Positions 7,391-17,861 of a DNA stretch of 64,000 nucleotides are shown in pieces (the first letter of the stretch is position 1; every line of letters begins with the position of its first letter). The position numbers were made by a program, and so were the translations under genes. This DNA is from CAZIVP01 sp964542915 (lineage in GTDB: Bacteria; Calditrichota; Calditrichia; Calditrichales; Calditrichaceae). The notes below the pieces were generated by a model, which was not told the origin of the DNA, made no database searches, and saw only the letters and a list, made by a program, of their open reading frames with translations. Where the stretch lies: the NCBI GenBank assembly GCA_964542915.1, contig CAZIVP010000008.1, positions 101,877 through 165,876 of the forward strand, in the 5' to 3' direction.

Positions 7391-9481
7391 ATGAAGCAAT
7401 TGATTACGTCTGTTCTTATCTCTTTTCTGTTGACAATCCCGCTTTATTCAGATGATTTAAAAACCCCGCATAATAACAAACGCTCGGATGAACACGCCAG
7501 AGTTGTAAAACGGGTGGTAAATCCTGAGCAGCAACAAAGCTATACAACGCTCAAAACCAACAACCGTCTTGAAGATAAAACGATTAGGCCCTTCGCCTTC
7601 CACAGCACTCATAGTGCATTCCATGTCGAAGTCGATTCTTCGATCAACGGCTATGGTTGGCTTAATCCAAGTATAAAGGGGATCGATCGTTATGCCAGTG
7701 ATGGATTTTTGTTACTCGGATATCGGGATTATAAAATAGGCAGTGAGGATTCGGGTATATTAGGGGCTGTATCGCTTGATGTTTCGGAAGGCCTGGAAAG
7801 CGCTCAGACAAACGATGATATCTTTCAATATACAGAGTTAAATGCCGCTATTTCCGAAAATACGATTGGCGCACGTTATCCCGGCGCGATAGCTCTGGAT
7901 TTACCGTTTATTCATTTTAACCAATATGTAAGCGGCGATGCCAACACCACACCGGCAATATCGCATCCTTATGTGATTTCCGATTATTTAGAAGGGTATG
8001 GGTTTAACGGTGGCGACTGGACAGAGCCGCATCGTATGGATGAGGGCTATCAGCATCATGATGTGACCGACGGTAATCGTTTGTGGAATGGACCGGTGAC
8101 GATCGTTAAAGATGCAGGCGGTACCTATCATTATGCCGCGATATATTCCAACTGGTTTCTGGATTCCGAGGGGCAACAGAACGATTATGTTGTACTGAAT
8201 GCCAGTACGGATGATCCCGTCTTTACAGGCTGGGATATCGATACGGACCCTACCGTGGTCGATACCAATGAGGTAACATTGCTCAGCCCCACAATCGCCA
8301 TGAATTCAAACGGTTTCGGCGTCATTGCGGGTGCAGGTAACCTGGGCCAACTCGATTCTTTGTTTTATGACACTTTGCGGATTACCTATTTGACCACCAA
8401 TGATTACGGCGTTACCTGGTCCGAGCCGGCGGTGGTTTCGCCGGAGGAAATGGGTATACCCTCGTATGTCAATGCCGAGGACTCCCTGATTCTTTATCTC
8501 GAATATGAAGAAGATGATACTACGCTTGTTTCTTACGACGGTCCAACCAAAACCTGGATTCAATCGGATATGGACGCCTTTGTTGGCGAAGATAATACTA
8601 TCTATATCGGCGCTAACATATTTTGGGGAAGGCCATCCGGTAAACACGGCATCTATGTATCTCCTTATTACAGCGGACAACATGTCGCAATGTATGACGC
8701 AGGCACGGAAACATGGAGCGGTAGCCAAATAGCCTTTTTAAACGGTTCATTTGAGGGCGATGAATTTTTTGAAGGTCAGTTCGCCTATTTTTGGGGATCG
8801 GAAATTGACATTGCCATGGACGATCAAAATAATCTTTATGCCGCGTGGCTGGATCGTCGTCGTACGGAAATTGAAATGGGCGATGCTCCAAGGTATGTCT
8901 CAACGATCGATGGAGGGCAGGCGGACTATAAAACGGACATCTACGTAAGCCAATCGGTTGACGGCGGCCAGGTATGGAGCGAACCGATTAATGTTACGGA
9001 TACACCCTCGAAAGATGAATACGAATTAAATATGGTAAGAGAGGTCTCATCGTCTAACGGCGGGACTGTGCATCTGGCCTATTACATACCCAACATTACG
9101 GATGAAACGCCTGCTTCGGGCGATGCCTATGTCGATTATGTGAACCATCTTTGGGTCGCCGAAGCTTCAATGATGACCACGGAAGTTGGAGAGAATTTTG
9201 CTCAATCCAAACCGACGACCTTTCGATTGGAGCAAAATTATCCCAATCCCTTCAATCCGGCTACGACTATACGTTTTACCGCTCATAATAGCGGCGATGC
9301 CTTACTGGAGGTGTTTAACGTTTCCGGCAAAAAAATAAAAACACTGTTTGATGGCCGGGTTATTGAAGGAAAAGAATATCGGTTTGATTTTAACGGCAAC
9401 GGCCTAGCCTCAGGCGTCTATTTCTACCGTCTTAATCTTGCGAATAAAACAGCGATTCGCAAGATGGCATTGATTAAGTAA
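7391..9481 (+). CDS. Secreted BNR/sialidase-like protein with T9SS type A sorting domain
   Basis: A 696-residue exported protein: signal peptide MKQLITSVLISFLLTIPLYS, a long beta-rich region with Asp-box motifs of the sialidase/BNR type (TTNDYGVTWSEP near 335 and SVDGGQVWSEP near 523), and a C-terminal T9SS sorting domain from about 613 (QNYPNPFNPATTI through VYFYRL to RKMALIK). The sialidase catalytic residues cannot be assigned, so an enzymatic role is not claimed; a propeller fold is likely. AGGAGG precedes ATG 7391. The next gene is a close paralogue in tandem. The CTD is expected to direct it through the T9SS to the cell surface and be cleaved there. Confidence 0.85.
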   Translation: MKQLITSVLISFLLTIPLYSDDLKTPHNNKRSDEHARVVKRVVNPEQQQSYTTLKTNNRLEDKTIRPFAFHSTHSAFHVEVDSSINGYGWLNPSIKGIDRYASDGFLLLGYRDYKIGSEDSGILGAVSLDVSEGLESAQTNDDIFQYTELNAAISENTIGARYPGAIALDLPFIHFNQYVSGDANTTPAISHPYVISDYLEGYGFNGGDWTEPHRMDEGYQHHDVTDGNRLWNGPVTIVKDAGGTYHYAAIYSNWFLDSEGQQNDYVVLNASTDDPVFTGWDIDTDPTVVDTNEVTLLSPTIAMNSNGFGVIAGAGNLGQLDSLFYDTLRITYLTTNDYGVTWSEPAVVSPEEMGIPSYVNAEDSLILYLEYEEDDTTLVSYDGPTKTWIQSDMDAFVGEDNTIYIGANIFWGRPSGKHGIYVSPYYSGQHVAMYDAGTETWSGSQIAFLNGSFEGDEFFEGQFAYFWGSEIDIAMDDQNNLYAAWLDRRRTEIEMGDAPRYVSTIDGGQADYKTDIYVSQSVDGGQVWSEPINVTDTPSKDEYELNMVREVSSSNGGTVHLAYYIPNITDETPASGDAYVDYVNHLWVAEASMMTTEVGENFAQSKPTTFRLEQNYPNPFNPATTIRFTAHNSGDALLEVFNVSGKKIKTLFDGRVIEGKEYRFDFNGNGLASGVYFYRLNLANKTAIRKMALIK

Positions 9482-9496
9482 GCGATATGCGCCGGC

Positions 9497-9526
9497 AAGT
9501 CCGTTCATGCTCAAAATAACGGATTT
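9497..9526 (+). terminator. Weak stem-loop between the tandem paralogues
   Basis: Inverted repeat AAGTCCGTT / AACGGATTT with one G-U pair and a 12-nt loop, 16 nt after the stop at 9481. No real T run follows, so it may be an attenuator or mRNA-stabilising hairpin rather than a terminator. Confidence 0.3.
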
Positions 9527-9608
9527 AATTTGATTTAAATCACCCTGAAAGCGGGCAAAATAATCTAATTAGATAATCAACAACCTAACTCAATTAAAGG
9601 AGGCAATT

Positions 9609-11804
9609 ATGAGAGTATCCGTTACGATCATAATGACCGCAGTTTTCCTGTTAAGCAGCATGGCGCTTGCGGAAAAAAAACCTAAACTGGTCAAGGGTAT
9701 TGATCCCGCCATTAGTGAAGCGCCCGCCTGGAAATCACAATTACGCCCCGTTACGTTTACCGAGCCCAATGTACAATACTATACACCGACTTACACACAG
9801 AAAGAGCGCTGGTTGAGCCGCCTTCATAAAGCACAGGGTACCGCGTATCATGTACAGATTGACAGCTCGAAGAACGGCTATGGATGGCTAAACCCGGCTA
9901 TTCGGGCTTTGGATCGTTATAAAGGTACCGATATCTGGGACGGCGGCGCCGTTGATATGCTGCTGGTGGCTTATCGCCAGGCTATCCCCGGCGATGATTA
10001 TACCGGCCATATCGGGGCGCACGAAATCGATGTGAGCAACGGTCTGGAAGGCTCCACCAAATACCGCGCCGAGCAGATTAATGGCAGTCTGGAAGGCCAG
10101 GGCGGAAGGTATCCCGGCGTTGTGGCCGGCGATTATCCGCTGGTAGCGTTCAACTGGTATGTGCGCGGCGATGCACAGACGGAGCCGGCCTTTTCGCATC
10201 CGTACCTCATGACCGATTTTAATGCCTGGCGCGATCCCAACAATCCGGTCGAATTTTTTGATTGGACGACGCCGGATTATAAGATGGATGAAGGCTGGTT
10301 GCATCCCGACATTGAGGCCACCGATTATAGCCCTTTCCAGGATTGGAAAGAAAACCGCTTATGGAACGGCTCGGTAGATGTCGTGAAAGACGCTGGTGAC
10401 GAATACCGGTATGCCGCCATTTACGAAAACTGGATATTGGATTCCGAGGTGTATTCCGAAACCGACAATTATGGTCTGGAAAGTGATGACGTGATCCTGA
10501 ATGCCCATACCGACGACCCGGCATTCGGATGGACCTTTGGGTGGGATGAAGGCAACGATCCCCATATTATCAATCCCGAAGACGCGCTCTTGTTAAATAA
10601 AGCACTGGATATGAACGATAATGGATTCGGCGCTGTGGCGGCGGCCGGTCGTCTTGGATATTATCATCCCGATTCAGCGCTTTATTATGACACTTTACAA
10701 GTGGTATATACCACAACCGATGATTATGGCCTGACATGGTCCGCTCCCGATACGGTTGGTTTTGCCGAAATGGGCTTGCCGGCTTATCACCATGCCGAAG
10801 ATTCGTTGATAACCTATTATGACGAGAACGACTCATTGATCTCCTATGAAGGCCCTACTGAAGTGTATATGCAATCCGATATTGATGTTCTGGTGAGCGA
10901 CAATGATGACATCTATATTGCATGCAATCTCATGTGGGGCAGGCCGAGCGGCGCCCATGGTCTCGTAATTTCGCCATACTATAGCGGACAGTGGGTGGCT
11001 ATCTTTGACCAGGACTCCTCTTACTGGACGGGCAGACACATCGCTTATATGAACGGCGTTTTTGAAGGCGACGAGTATGTGCCGAACCATTTTGCTTACT
11101 ACTGGGGCTCGGAGATCGACCTGGCCTTTGATGACACCGGCAACCTGTTTGCTTCCTGGCTCGACCGTCGCCGGACAGATGTCGAGTTAGGTGAACTACC
11201 GCGTTATAGCAACAACGGAGAGCCCGCCGATAGCTCCGATCACGATTACAAGGCCGATATTTATGTGTCGCGTTCCTGGAACGGCGGATTTTCATGGAAC
11301 AGTAAAGTGAATATCACCGACTCACCGACCATTGATGAGTACGAACTGAAACTGTCGAAACATGTGGATAGTCGTAATGACGGTACCGTATGGGTTGGCT
11401 ACAGCTTATGTACCGATCCGTCCTCAGGGGATCTGTCCGCGGATGCATATGTCGATCTGCCCAACCAGGTTTGGATAGGCGAGGGCAGCGGATTATTCCC
11501 GCCATCCAGTATCGATCGCGAGGAAGAAACCGTCATACGGGCTTATGCCCTCAGCCAGAACTATCCAAATCCGTTCAATCCAACGACCAATATTGAATTT
11601 ACACCCATGAAAGCCGGCAAGGCCAAACTGGAAGTATTCAATATTCAGGGACGTAAAATTTCAACCCTTTTTGAAGGCAAGGTCGATCAGGGTCGAAGTT
11701 ACAAGGTACAGTTTGACGGAAGCGGCATCGCATCGGGTATCTATTTTTACAAACTGAATGTGGGCGACCAGGTTGAAGTCAGGAAGATGGCACTGGTTAA
11801 ATAA
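9609..11804 (+). CDS. Secreted BNR/sialidase-like protein with T9SS sorting domain (paralogue of 7391-9481)
   Basis: A 731-residue exported protein with signal peptide MRVSVTIIMTAVFLLSSMALA. It parallels the preceding gene product along its length: the shared NGYGWLNP block near 95, HPY..D segments, AEDSL, the GRPSG..G..SPYYSGQ block, EGDE, YWGSEID and WLDRRRT all recur in order, marking a tandem duplication. Asp-box motifs TTDDYGLTWSAP (about 366) and SWNGGFSWNS (about 556) suggest a beta-propeller. The C-terminus from about 645 is a T9SS type A domain (QNYPNPFNPTTNI to RKMALVK). AAGGAGG lies just before the ATG. No specific substrate can be inferred. Confidence 0.85.
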   Translation: MRVSVTIIMTAVFLLSSMALAEKKPKLVKGIDPAISEAPAWKSQLRPVTFTEPNVQYYTPTYTQKERWLSRLHKAQGTAYHVQIDSSKNGYGWLNPAIRALDRYKGTDIWDGGAVDMLLVAYRQAIPGDDYTGHIGAHEIDVSNGLEGSTKYRAEQINGSLEGQGGRYPGVVAGDYPLVAFNWYVRGDAQTEPAFSHPYLMTDFNAWRDPNNPVEFFDWTTPDYKMDEGWLHPDIEATDYSPFQDWKENRLWNGSVDVVKDAGDEYRYAAIYENWILDSEVYSETDNYGLESDDVILNAHTDDPAFGWTFGWDEGNDPHIINPEDALLLNKALDMNDNGFGAVAAAGRLGYYHPDSALYYDTLQVVYTTTDDYGLTWSAPDTVGFAEMGLPAYHHAEDSLITYYDENDSLISYEGPTEVYMQSDIDVLVSDNDDIYIACNLMWGRPSGAHGLVISPYYSGQWVAIFDQDSSYWTGRHIAYMNGVFEGDEYVPNHFAYYWGSEIDLAFDDTGNLFASWLDRRRTDVELGELPRYSNNGEPADSSDHDYKADIYVSRSWNGGFSWNSKVNITDSPTIDEYELKLSKHVDSRNDGTVWVGYSLCTDPSSGDLSADAYVDLPNQVWIGEGSGLFPPSSIDREEETVIRAYALSQNYPNPFNPTTNIEFTPMKAGKAKLEVFNIQGRKISTLFEGKVDQGRSYKVQFDGSGIASGIYFYKLNVGDQVEVRKMALVK

Positions 11805-11836
11805 CCTAAGTTAACATAAATCCCCTAACATACACC

Positions 11837-11871
11837 GGCAGGCAATGTGTAGCTATCCATTGTCTGCCCTT
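11837..11871 (+). terminator. Stem-loop before the first TBDR gene
   Basis: Eleven-base-pair stem GGCAGGCAATG / CATTGTCTGCC with one G-U pair and a 10-nt loop, followed by CTTTAT. It lies 32 nt after the stop of the preceding gene and could terminate or attenuate read-through into the TBDR gene. The T tract is short. Confidence 0.5.
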
Positions 11872-11919
11872 TATAAAAGTTTCATGATTGACAGGAAACA
11901 GTTACAGGTTGGGAATCTT

Positions 11920-14661
11920 ATGAAACGGATTGCATTGGGTTTCATCCTTTTTATCCTCATGCCCCTCTGCTTACAGGCAGGTACGACAGGAAAATTGGCA
12001 GGTAGCGTCGTCGATGCTCGCACAGGCGAACCTCTGGTTGGCGCAAACGTGATATTAGAGGGCACACGGCTGGGCGCTTCCACAGATACCGACGGCGACT
12101 TTTATATCATCAATATCCCGGTGGGCACTTATACCGTAACGGTTTCTTATGTGGGCTATAAAACCGTTAAACACGTCGGCGTCCGCGTTATTCTGGATGA
12201 AACCACAAAATTAAATTTCCAGTTAAGCGAGGATATTGCTGAGGGCGAAACGATTATCGTTACGGCGGATCAATTTAAAGTTCAAAAAGACGAAACGACC
12301 AAGAAAATAACCATCCAGTCCGAAGAAATTCAATCTATGCCGGTTCAGGATTTTTCCGATATGGTCGCGGCACAGGCAGGGATGGTTCAAATTGAAGCGG
12401 TTAATATGGAGTTGGCCATCCCCGGCTTTCAGGATCGCGGAATCGAGGAAATTCACGTCCGTGGCGGCCGTTCGGGGGAAATCGGCTATACGATTGATGG
12501 TTTGTATATTACCAATCCCTTTTACGGCCATCGATACTCGTATGCCGAACTGAATGATTTTGCCATCGAGCAGGTTGATATCAAAACCGGCGTCTTCGAT
12601 GCCGAGTACGGCGGCGCCATGTCCAGCATGATCAATCTCATAACACGGGACGGCGGTAAACAACTGGAAGGCAACCTGCGCATAAGCGCCTCGAATCCCG
12701 GCAGACTTCTGAATCCGGTCAGTTTTTACAGTCGTGATGAGGACGCCCCCTTGGATATGGCGCCGGAGCAGGATGTATTACGGGATTACCGGGAGATTTC
12801 GGGCGGTATTGGCGGACCCGTGCCTTTTACCGATAAGAATGTGCGTTTTATCGTTACCGGTCATAAAAAACGGCGGGCCTATAATATCTATGAATTTGAC
12901 GATTTAACCTATGATTCATCCATCCCGGCCGATAGCGGTATGAATCTCTACCTGAATCCGTTGGATACATTGGCCGGATGGCGTGCTCTGGGCTTTATCG
13001 ATAGTTGGGACGCCTATTCCAAATTCAGCTTCAATATTTCCAATACCATGAAAATGGACGTTTCCCTGTGGAATTTAGAGGCCACCTTCCGTACTGCCAA
13101 TTCCGGGAAACGCGCCTATCAGTACCATCAGGAGGGATTGAATATCGCCAATCAGAAGTTTGACCGGCAGGCGATCATGTTCAATCATCAACTTTCCAAA
13201 AAAATATTTTACGATATCCGTCTATCACGATTTTATCAACGCATGCATATCGGCGTAACGAATGACGGTACCGAGGACGGTCGCTACCTGGAACCCGACG
13301 AATATGTGGAGCCGCAAATCAGCGATCGTTATACCGAAAATATTTTCTGGCGGGAATATTATGTACGCGGCCACGATCGCTATTTTCACGAAAATTTTGC
13401 GGAAACATACGAAGGATTCTTCAATCTGATCGCACAGGTTACCAAGCACCACCAGCTCAAAATGGGCGGCTCTTACCGGCATCATACCATAATGCTCGAC
13501 GAAATTCAATTACCCTGGCTGGTTACGCCCTATGTGGAAAATTTTAAGAAAAATCCCGAAGAAGCGAGCCTCTATTTGCAGGATTTAATCGAGTATGATT
13601 ATATGACCATCCACCTGGGTCTGCGTATGGATATGCTTAACGCCAATGCCAGCTATTGGCGCGATCCGTATGCCGAACCTGACGAAAGGGAGTTGGTAAC
13701 GACGGATTGGGAGTACACCCTCAGCCCCAGGATCGGTTTTTCGCATGTTATCACCGATAACGCCACCTTCACGTTCGGTTACGGCAAGTTTACCCAAACG
13801 CCGACCTACCGTAACAAATATCTTAACGACGAAAAAAATTTAAAGACACCGTCGCCACTGGTAGGTAATGCCGGGCTGAACATGGAAGAAATGACCGCAT
13901 ATGAATTCGGATTGAATGTGGGTATTGGCGAGGGCATCATTACTCAAATTATTGGCTGGTCCAAAGAATATTCCAAATTAACATCGACGGAGCGTATTCC
14001 GCAGTTTCCGTATTCCTATACAACCCTGTTAAACTCGGATTATGCGACTGCGCGCGGCGTTGATTTCGTCTTGCGGAGGCGCAGCCGAAATTCGCAGTTA
14101 ATGTTGCAGTACACGCTTTCGCGGGCGACGGCAAATCGTAAAGACCCCTGGGAAGGGTATCGTTCCACCCATACGCCCCGTACCATGCCTAAACGTGAAA
14201 TTCTTATGTCGTATGATCGTACGCATGATTTAAGTATTTCCTATAATTATGCGTATCCGAAACATGCCGGGTTTTCGTTTTTCGGCGCCCACCCCTTACA
14301 GCGGACGAGTTTCAACCTTATGTTCATGGCACTAAGCGGTTGGCCTTACACACCGGTTATCGGTAATGTGGCCGGTGAAACCAACTCTGAACGGGGACCC
14401 TGGAATAAAAACTTGAATCTCTTTATCCGTAAATATGTCCAAATTGCGGGCTTTGATGTTATTTTCGGCGCCCGTATGCAAAACGTATTTGATTGGAAAA
14501 ATCCCATTTTTGTCTGGCCGGCGACCGGCGAAGTGGATGATCCCGGCGCCTACTACAATGAGCGTATCGAGGCGGGTATTTTTTCCAAAAGCTTTTTCGA
14601 TATACCGTACTACTACGGCAGACGTCGCTTAATGGATTTTTCGGTGGAAGTCGCATTTTAA
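11920..14661 (+). CDS. TonB-dependent receptor, triad A
   Basis: A 913-residue outer-membrane receptor of SusC/CirA type. I prefer ATG 11920 over 11845 because it places a clean signal peptide (MKRIALGFILFILMPLCLQA) at the N-terminus. Next comes a carboxypeptidase-regulatory-like domain (about 22-110: GEPLVGANVILEGTRLG, DGDFYIINIPVGTYTV), then the plug domain (about 125-250, including EIHVRGGRSGE and DGLYITNPFYGHRYS) and a beta-barrel to the end, which closes on Phe. Such receptors import ligands using TonB energy; no TonB, ExbB or SusD gene is nearby. Instead it is followed at 24 nt by a giant secreted protein and then a PorV-like gene, the same order seen twice more downstream. Confidence 0.9.
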   Translation: MKRIALGFILFILMPLCLQAGTTGKLAGSVVDARTGEPLVGANVILEGTRLGASTDTDGDFYIINIPVGTYTVTVSYVGYKTVKHVGVRVILDETTKLNFQLSEDIAEGETIIVTADQFKVQKDETTKKITIQSEEIQSMPVQDFSDMVAAQAGMVQIEAVNMELAIPGFQDRGIEEIHVRGGRSGEIGYTIDGLYITNPFYGHRYSYAELNDFAIEQVDIKTGVFDAEYGGAMSSMINLITRDGGKQLEGNLRISASNPGRLLNPVSFYSRDEDAPLDMAPEQDVLRDYREISGGIGGPVPFTDKNVRFIVTGHKKRRAYNIYEFDDLTYDSSIPADSGMNLYLNPLDTLAGWRALGFIDSWDAYSKFSFNISNTMKMDVSLWNLEATFRTANSGKRAYQYHQEGLNIANQKFDRQAIMFNHQLSKKIFYDIRLSRFYQRMHIGVTNDGTEDGRYLEPDEYVEPQISDRYTENIFWREYYVRGHDRYFHENFAETYEGFFNLIAQVTKHHQLKMGGSYRHHTIMLDEIQLPWLVTPYVENFKKNPEEASLYLQDLIEYDYMTIHLGLRMDMLNANASYWRDPYAEPDERELVTTDWEYTLSPRIGFSHVITDNATFTFGYGKFTQTPTYRNKYLNDEKNLKTPSPLVGNAGLNMEEMTAYEFGLNVGIGEGIITQIIGWSKEYSKLTSTERIPQFPYSYTTLLNSDYATARGVDFVLRRRSRNSQLMLQYTLSRATANRKDPWEGYRSTHTPRTMPKREILMSYDRTHDLSISYNYAYPKHAGFSFFGAHPLQRTSFNLMFMALSGWPYTPVIGNVAGETNSERGPWNKNLNLFIRKYVQIAGFDVIFGARMQNVFDWKNPIFVWPATGEVDDPGAYYNERIEAGIFSKSFFDIPYYYGRRRLMDFSVEVAF

Positions 14662-14685
14662 GTTCTAAGAAAGGAAGGAAGGATT

Positions 14686-17600
14686 GTGAATCGCCTTTTT
14701 AAAATTATTCCTGTCATTATATTATTGGCCATAGTGATACTTCATGCAACCGAACCGGTCAAAAAACAGCGCGGTCTTTCGAAGCCGGCAGTCGACGACC
14801 CGTTGCTCAGCCGCGCACGCGCTTATTTGGATAAAGGTAAGCTGAAAATAGCCGTTCATAACTTCGGTCGCTTCTGTGGTATTTCGTTCCCGGAGGGGCA
14901 ATGGGGTAATTTTACATATATTCCCAATATCGACCTGATGGTAGGCGTTCCGGGAAAGGATAAAAACGGCAACCCTTACCCTTGGGCCGTCGGCAAAAAG
15001 AAAATGTATATGCTCGAAGATCAGCAGTTTCGAAACTTCGGCGGAGATTCCACCTACTGGGGGCCGACCGTTTCGGAATCATGGATGGATCGCACCTATC
15101 CCAACTACAACCGAACGGATTGGGAATCCAAAGAAGAATCGCAGATTTTCCTGCATAATCCCCTTGTAACCGCAGGGGAATATTACGGCTCCAAGGGCCT
15201 ATATACGTATCCGGAAGACCAGTATCCGCTTATTGCCACCAGTGATATTCCCGAAACCTGGCCCAAGCAGGGCGAAGATCGCGTGTGGCCGGGGCCTTAT
15301 GCCATCGATCCCGGCGATACTTCCGGTACCAACGAACTGGAAGGTGTCTTTGTCTCCGATCAGGATATTTATTTCGAATTTGACGACCGGTTTGCAACGC
15401 GCGATATCGATACAACGCAGGGTTATTCCATTGGTATACGGGCCGTTGTTTCGGGTTATTCTTACAGCGCCAGTATTTCGGAAGATATTATCTTTTTCAG
15501 AATGTATTTGATTAACGAATCGGAGTACCATTATGAAGGCGTGTACGGGGGCTTCTATTTTGACGCCGACGGATACAATACCGATTTGAACGGCTATCGC
15601 TGGCGCGATACCAATCTTGACGACATGATGGGATATAATACAGGGCTGGATTACGGCTATATTTATGATCTCAGGCACGGCAGCGCCTATCCCGAAGTAG
15701 GCGACGAACGATTGGGATATGCAGCTGTGAAGCTTTTGGAAACGCCTAAAGCCACGGAAAATGTCGATTTGAACGGCGACGGCGGCATCGATATTATGCA
15801 GAATGAAACACTGGGGCTGACAAGCTGGCACTGGTTCGACTGGTACGTACGGCCCGGCGCGAACGACCAGCCGCCCAATAATTATTCGGGCGACGGCAGA
15901 ACGCCCTATCGGGCCAATAAAGAAGAGATTCAGTATAAGATTATGGCCGGCGATACGTCCAACCTCGATAATTATGACAGTAAAAATTATTTCCATCCCG
16001 AAAAAATAGAAAGCGGCGGCGTTTTGGTGGACGGTAAGCTGAATCCGCGTTTCGATTCCATCAAAGGATTGCAGCTTCTGCACCCCGACGGATTGGATTG
16101 TGTCTTCATTATGGCATCGGGCCCTTTTAGCATGGCGCCGGGCGATTCCGTGCCGTTTTCATTTTGCGTTCTGATGGGCGAAGATACGACCGATCTGCGC
16201 GTCAACGCAGAAATCGCGCAACTGATGTATGACAACAACTATCAGGGCGCCCGGGCGCCCACCGCTCCCAAGGTATTCGCAAAGGAAAGCGATGAAAAAG
16301 TAAATTTATTTTGGGACGGACGTTCCGTTAACAGCGAAGATATTATTACCGGCTATAAGGACTTCGAAGGGTTTCGCATCTATAAGAGCACGGATAACGG
16401 TAAAACATGGGGTAAGCAGTACTACGATGAAGAATCACGCATGAGCTACTGGGAGCCCATCGCCCAGTTCGATTTAGAAAATGAAATCAGCGGATACGAA
16501 ACGATCAAGCCACACCGTTATCTCGGCAACAATAGCGGCCTGCAATTTAAATTTGAAGATACCGATGTGGAGAACGGAAAAGAGTATCTCTATGCCGTAT
16601 GTGCTTACGACCGCGGCTATATTTATGACGACCCGCTCCATAATCCGGATAATCTGGATTTGCGTTTTGATGTACCCTCGCTGGAAAACTTTCTATCTAA
16701 CAGTACTCACCTGGATCACATTGTAAAGGCTGTTCCGCATCGTCCGGCCAGCAACACGGAGCTGAAAAATATCAGGGTAGAACGTCTTCCGGGCACCGTT
16801 GGCTCGGGTCAGTTCGACGTCGAAGTGATCTCAATCCCCGAGATAACAGGCGATACCTATGAAATTCTGTTCGATATCTACACAAAAGACGTGGAAGAGC
16901 CCAAAACCCTAAAGGATTCGCTCCGTTTTTCGGTTGTAAATACGATTACGGGAGACACCGTCATTGCCCATAGCAATCGATACGCCATTGATGAGCAACA
17001 ATTGGATGAATTACCGATATTTCACGGCTTGCGGATGTCGATCCGAATGAGTTCGGAAATCGCCATATATAGTGAAGATGTCTATTGGAGCGAAGGCTCG
17101 CAATGTACATACCAGCTCGATGATCTCCGTTTGTCGCAAAAAACCCGCTCCGATTATGAAATTCGTTTTCTTGGAGCTGATAGCGACACCGTTTTTTCAC
17201 TACGGGATTTTTATCGCGACAGTGTTAAAACAGAACTTTTTAAAGTCCCGTTTCAAATATGGAACACGGCGACAAACAAAAAAGCGCTTGTACTGGCGCC
17301 TCCCAATAGCGAGAGCTTTAATCCGGATGTTACCTTCAGAGTGGTTGAAAGCGATCTTCCGGAAGAATATCTCTCGGACGGTCTGACCACCCTGCAGTTG
17401 AGCTTTAACTGGTCAAAGGAGGACGCGCCGTGGCAGGCCGGCGATGTTATGATAATTCCGGTCCGGAAGCCTTTCGAAGATGGCGACGGATTTCGCGTTC
17501 AGACCGATAAGTTGTTTGTACGGGAGTCGGTTAACGAAGGTAATATTTCGGAAGTAAAGGTTGTCCCCAATCCCTATCTGGTGCACGCCGAATGGGAGAG

Positions 17601-17838
17601 CGACGATTTCGTGCGTAAACTGCAATTCACAAATTTACCCGATCAATGTAAGATTCACATTTATACCGTCGCCGGTGAAAAAGTCATTACCTTATACCAC
17701 GATAGCGCTTTCGACGGCAGTGAAAATTGGGATCTTTTGACCATGAACCGTCAGGAAGCGGCGCCCGGTTTATATATATACGTGATCGAGGCGGAGAACG
17801 GGCAGACCCATACGGGTAAATTCGCGATTATTAAATAG
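14686..17838 (+). CDS. Large secreted protein with FnIII-like region and divergent C-terminal sorting domain, triad A
   Basis: A 1050-residue exported protein starting with GTG 14686 directly after a run of AAGGAAGGAAGG. The signal peptide is MNRLFKIIPVIILLAIVILHA. The first 500 residues are rich in aromatic and Asp residues and match no family I know; a possible calcium-binding loop reads DLNGDGGID. Around 530-650 there is a fibronectin-III-like stretch (VNLFWDGRSVNSED, FEGFRIYKSTDNG, YAVCAYDRG). The last 90 residues (from about 958, VVPNPYLVH) form a T9SS/FlgD-like CTD (LYIYVIEAENG...KFAIIK) that lacks the NYPNPFNP signature. It sits between TBDR and PorV-like genes with gaps of 24 and 23 nt, so the three are one operon. 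Confidence 0.75.
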   Translation: MNRLFKIIPVIILLAIVILHATEPVKKQRGLSKPAVDDPLLSRARAYLDKGKLKIAVHNFGRFCGISFPEGQWGNFTYIPNIDLMVGVPGKDKNGNPYPWAVGKKKMYMLEDQQFRNFGGDSTYWGPTVSESWMDRTYPNYNRTDWESKEESQIFLHNPLVTAGEYYGSKGLYTYPEDQYPLIATSDIPETWPKQGEDRVWPGPYAIDPGDTSGTNELEGVFVSDQDIYFEFDDRFATRDIDTTQGYSIGIRAVVSGYSYSASISEDIIFFRMYLINESEYHYEGVYGGFYFDADGYNTDLNGYRWRDTNLDDMMGYNTGLDYGYIYDLRHGSAYPEVGDERLGYAAVKLLETPKATENVDLNGDGGIDIMQNETLGLTSWHWFDWYVRPGANDQPPNNYSGDGRTPYRANKEEIQYKIMAGDTSNLDNYDSKNYFHPEKIESGGVLVDGKLNPRFDSIKGLQLLHPDGLDCVFIMASGPFSMAPGDSVPFSFCVLMGEDTTDLRVNAEIAQLMYDNNYQGARAPTAPKVFAKESDEKVNLFWDGRSVNSEDIITGYKDFEGFRIYKSTDNGKTWGKQYYDEESRMSYWEPIAQFDLENEISGYETIKPHRYLGNNSGLQFKFEDTDVENGKEYLYAVCAYDRGYIYDDPLHNPDNLDLRFDVPSLENFLSNSTHLDHIVKAVPHRPASNTELKNIRVERLPGTVGSGQFDVEVISIPEITGDTYEILFDIYTKDVEEPKTLKDSLRFSVVNTITGDTVIAHSNRYAIDEQQLDELPIFHGLRMSIRMSSEIAIYSEDVYWSEGSQCTYQLDDLRLSQKTRSDYEIRFLGADSDTVFSLRDFYRDSVKTELFKVPFQIWNTATNKKALVLAPPNSESFNPDVTFRVVESDLPEEYLSDGLTTLQLSFNWSKEDAPWQAGDVMIIPVRKPFEDGDGFRVQTDKLFVRESVNEGNISEVKVVPNPYLVHAEWESDDFVRKLQFTNLPDQCKIHIYTVAGEKVITLYHDSAFDGSENWDLLTMNRQEAAPGLYIYVIEAENGQTHTGKFAIIK

Positions 17839-17861
17839 AGAGAATTCAGGAGAAAATTAGT

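Noticed and set aside
7270..7455. 61-codon frame upstream of the first T9SS gene
   Set aside because: It overlaps the signal peptide of the gene at 7391 in another frame and lacks a ribosome binding site.
15199..16083. Long minus-strand open frame (about 294 codons) opposite the triad A giant protein
   Set aside because: It lies wholly antisense to a well-supported gene, encodes a low-complexity Ile/Val/Gly-rich product without motifs, and results from codon bias on the coding strand. The same applies to long antisense frames at 31217-31870, 37331-38230 and 19869-20528.
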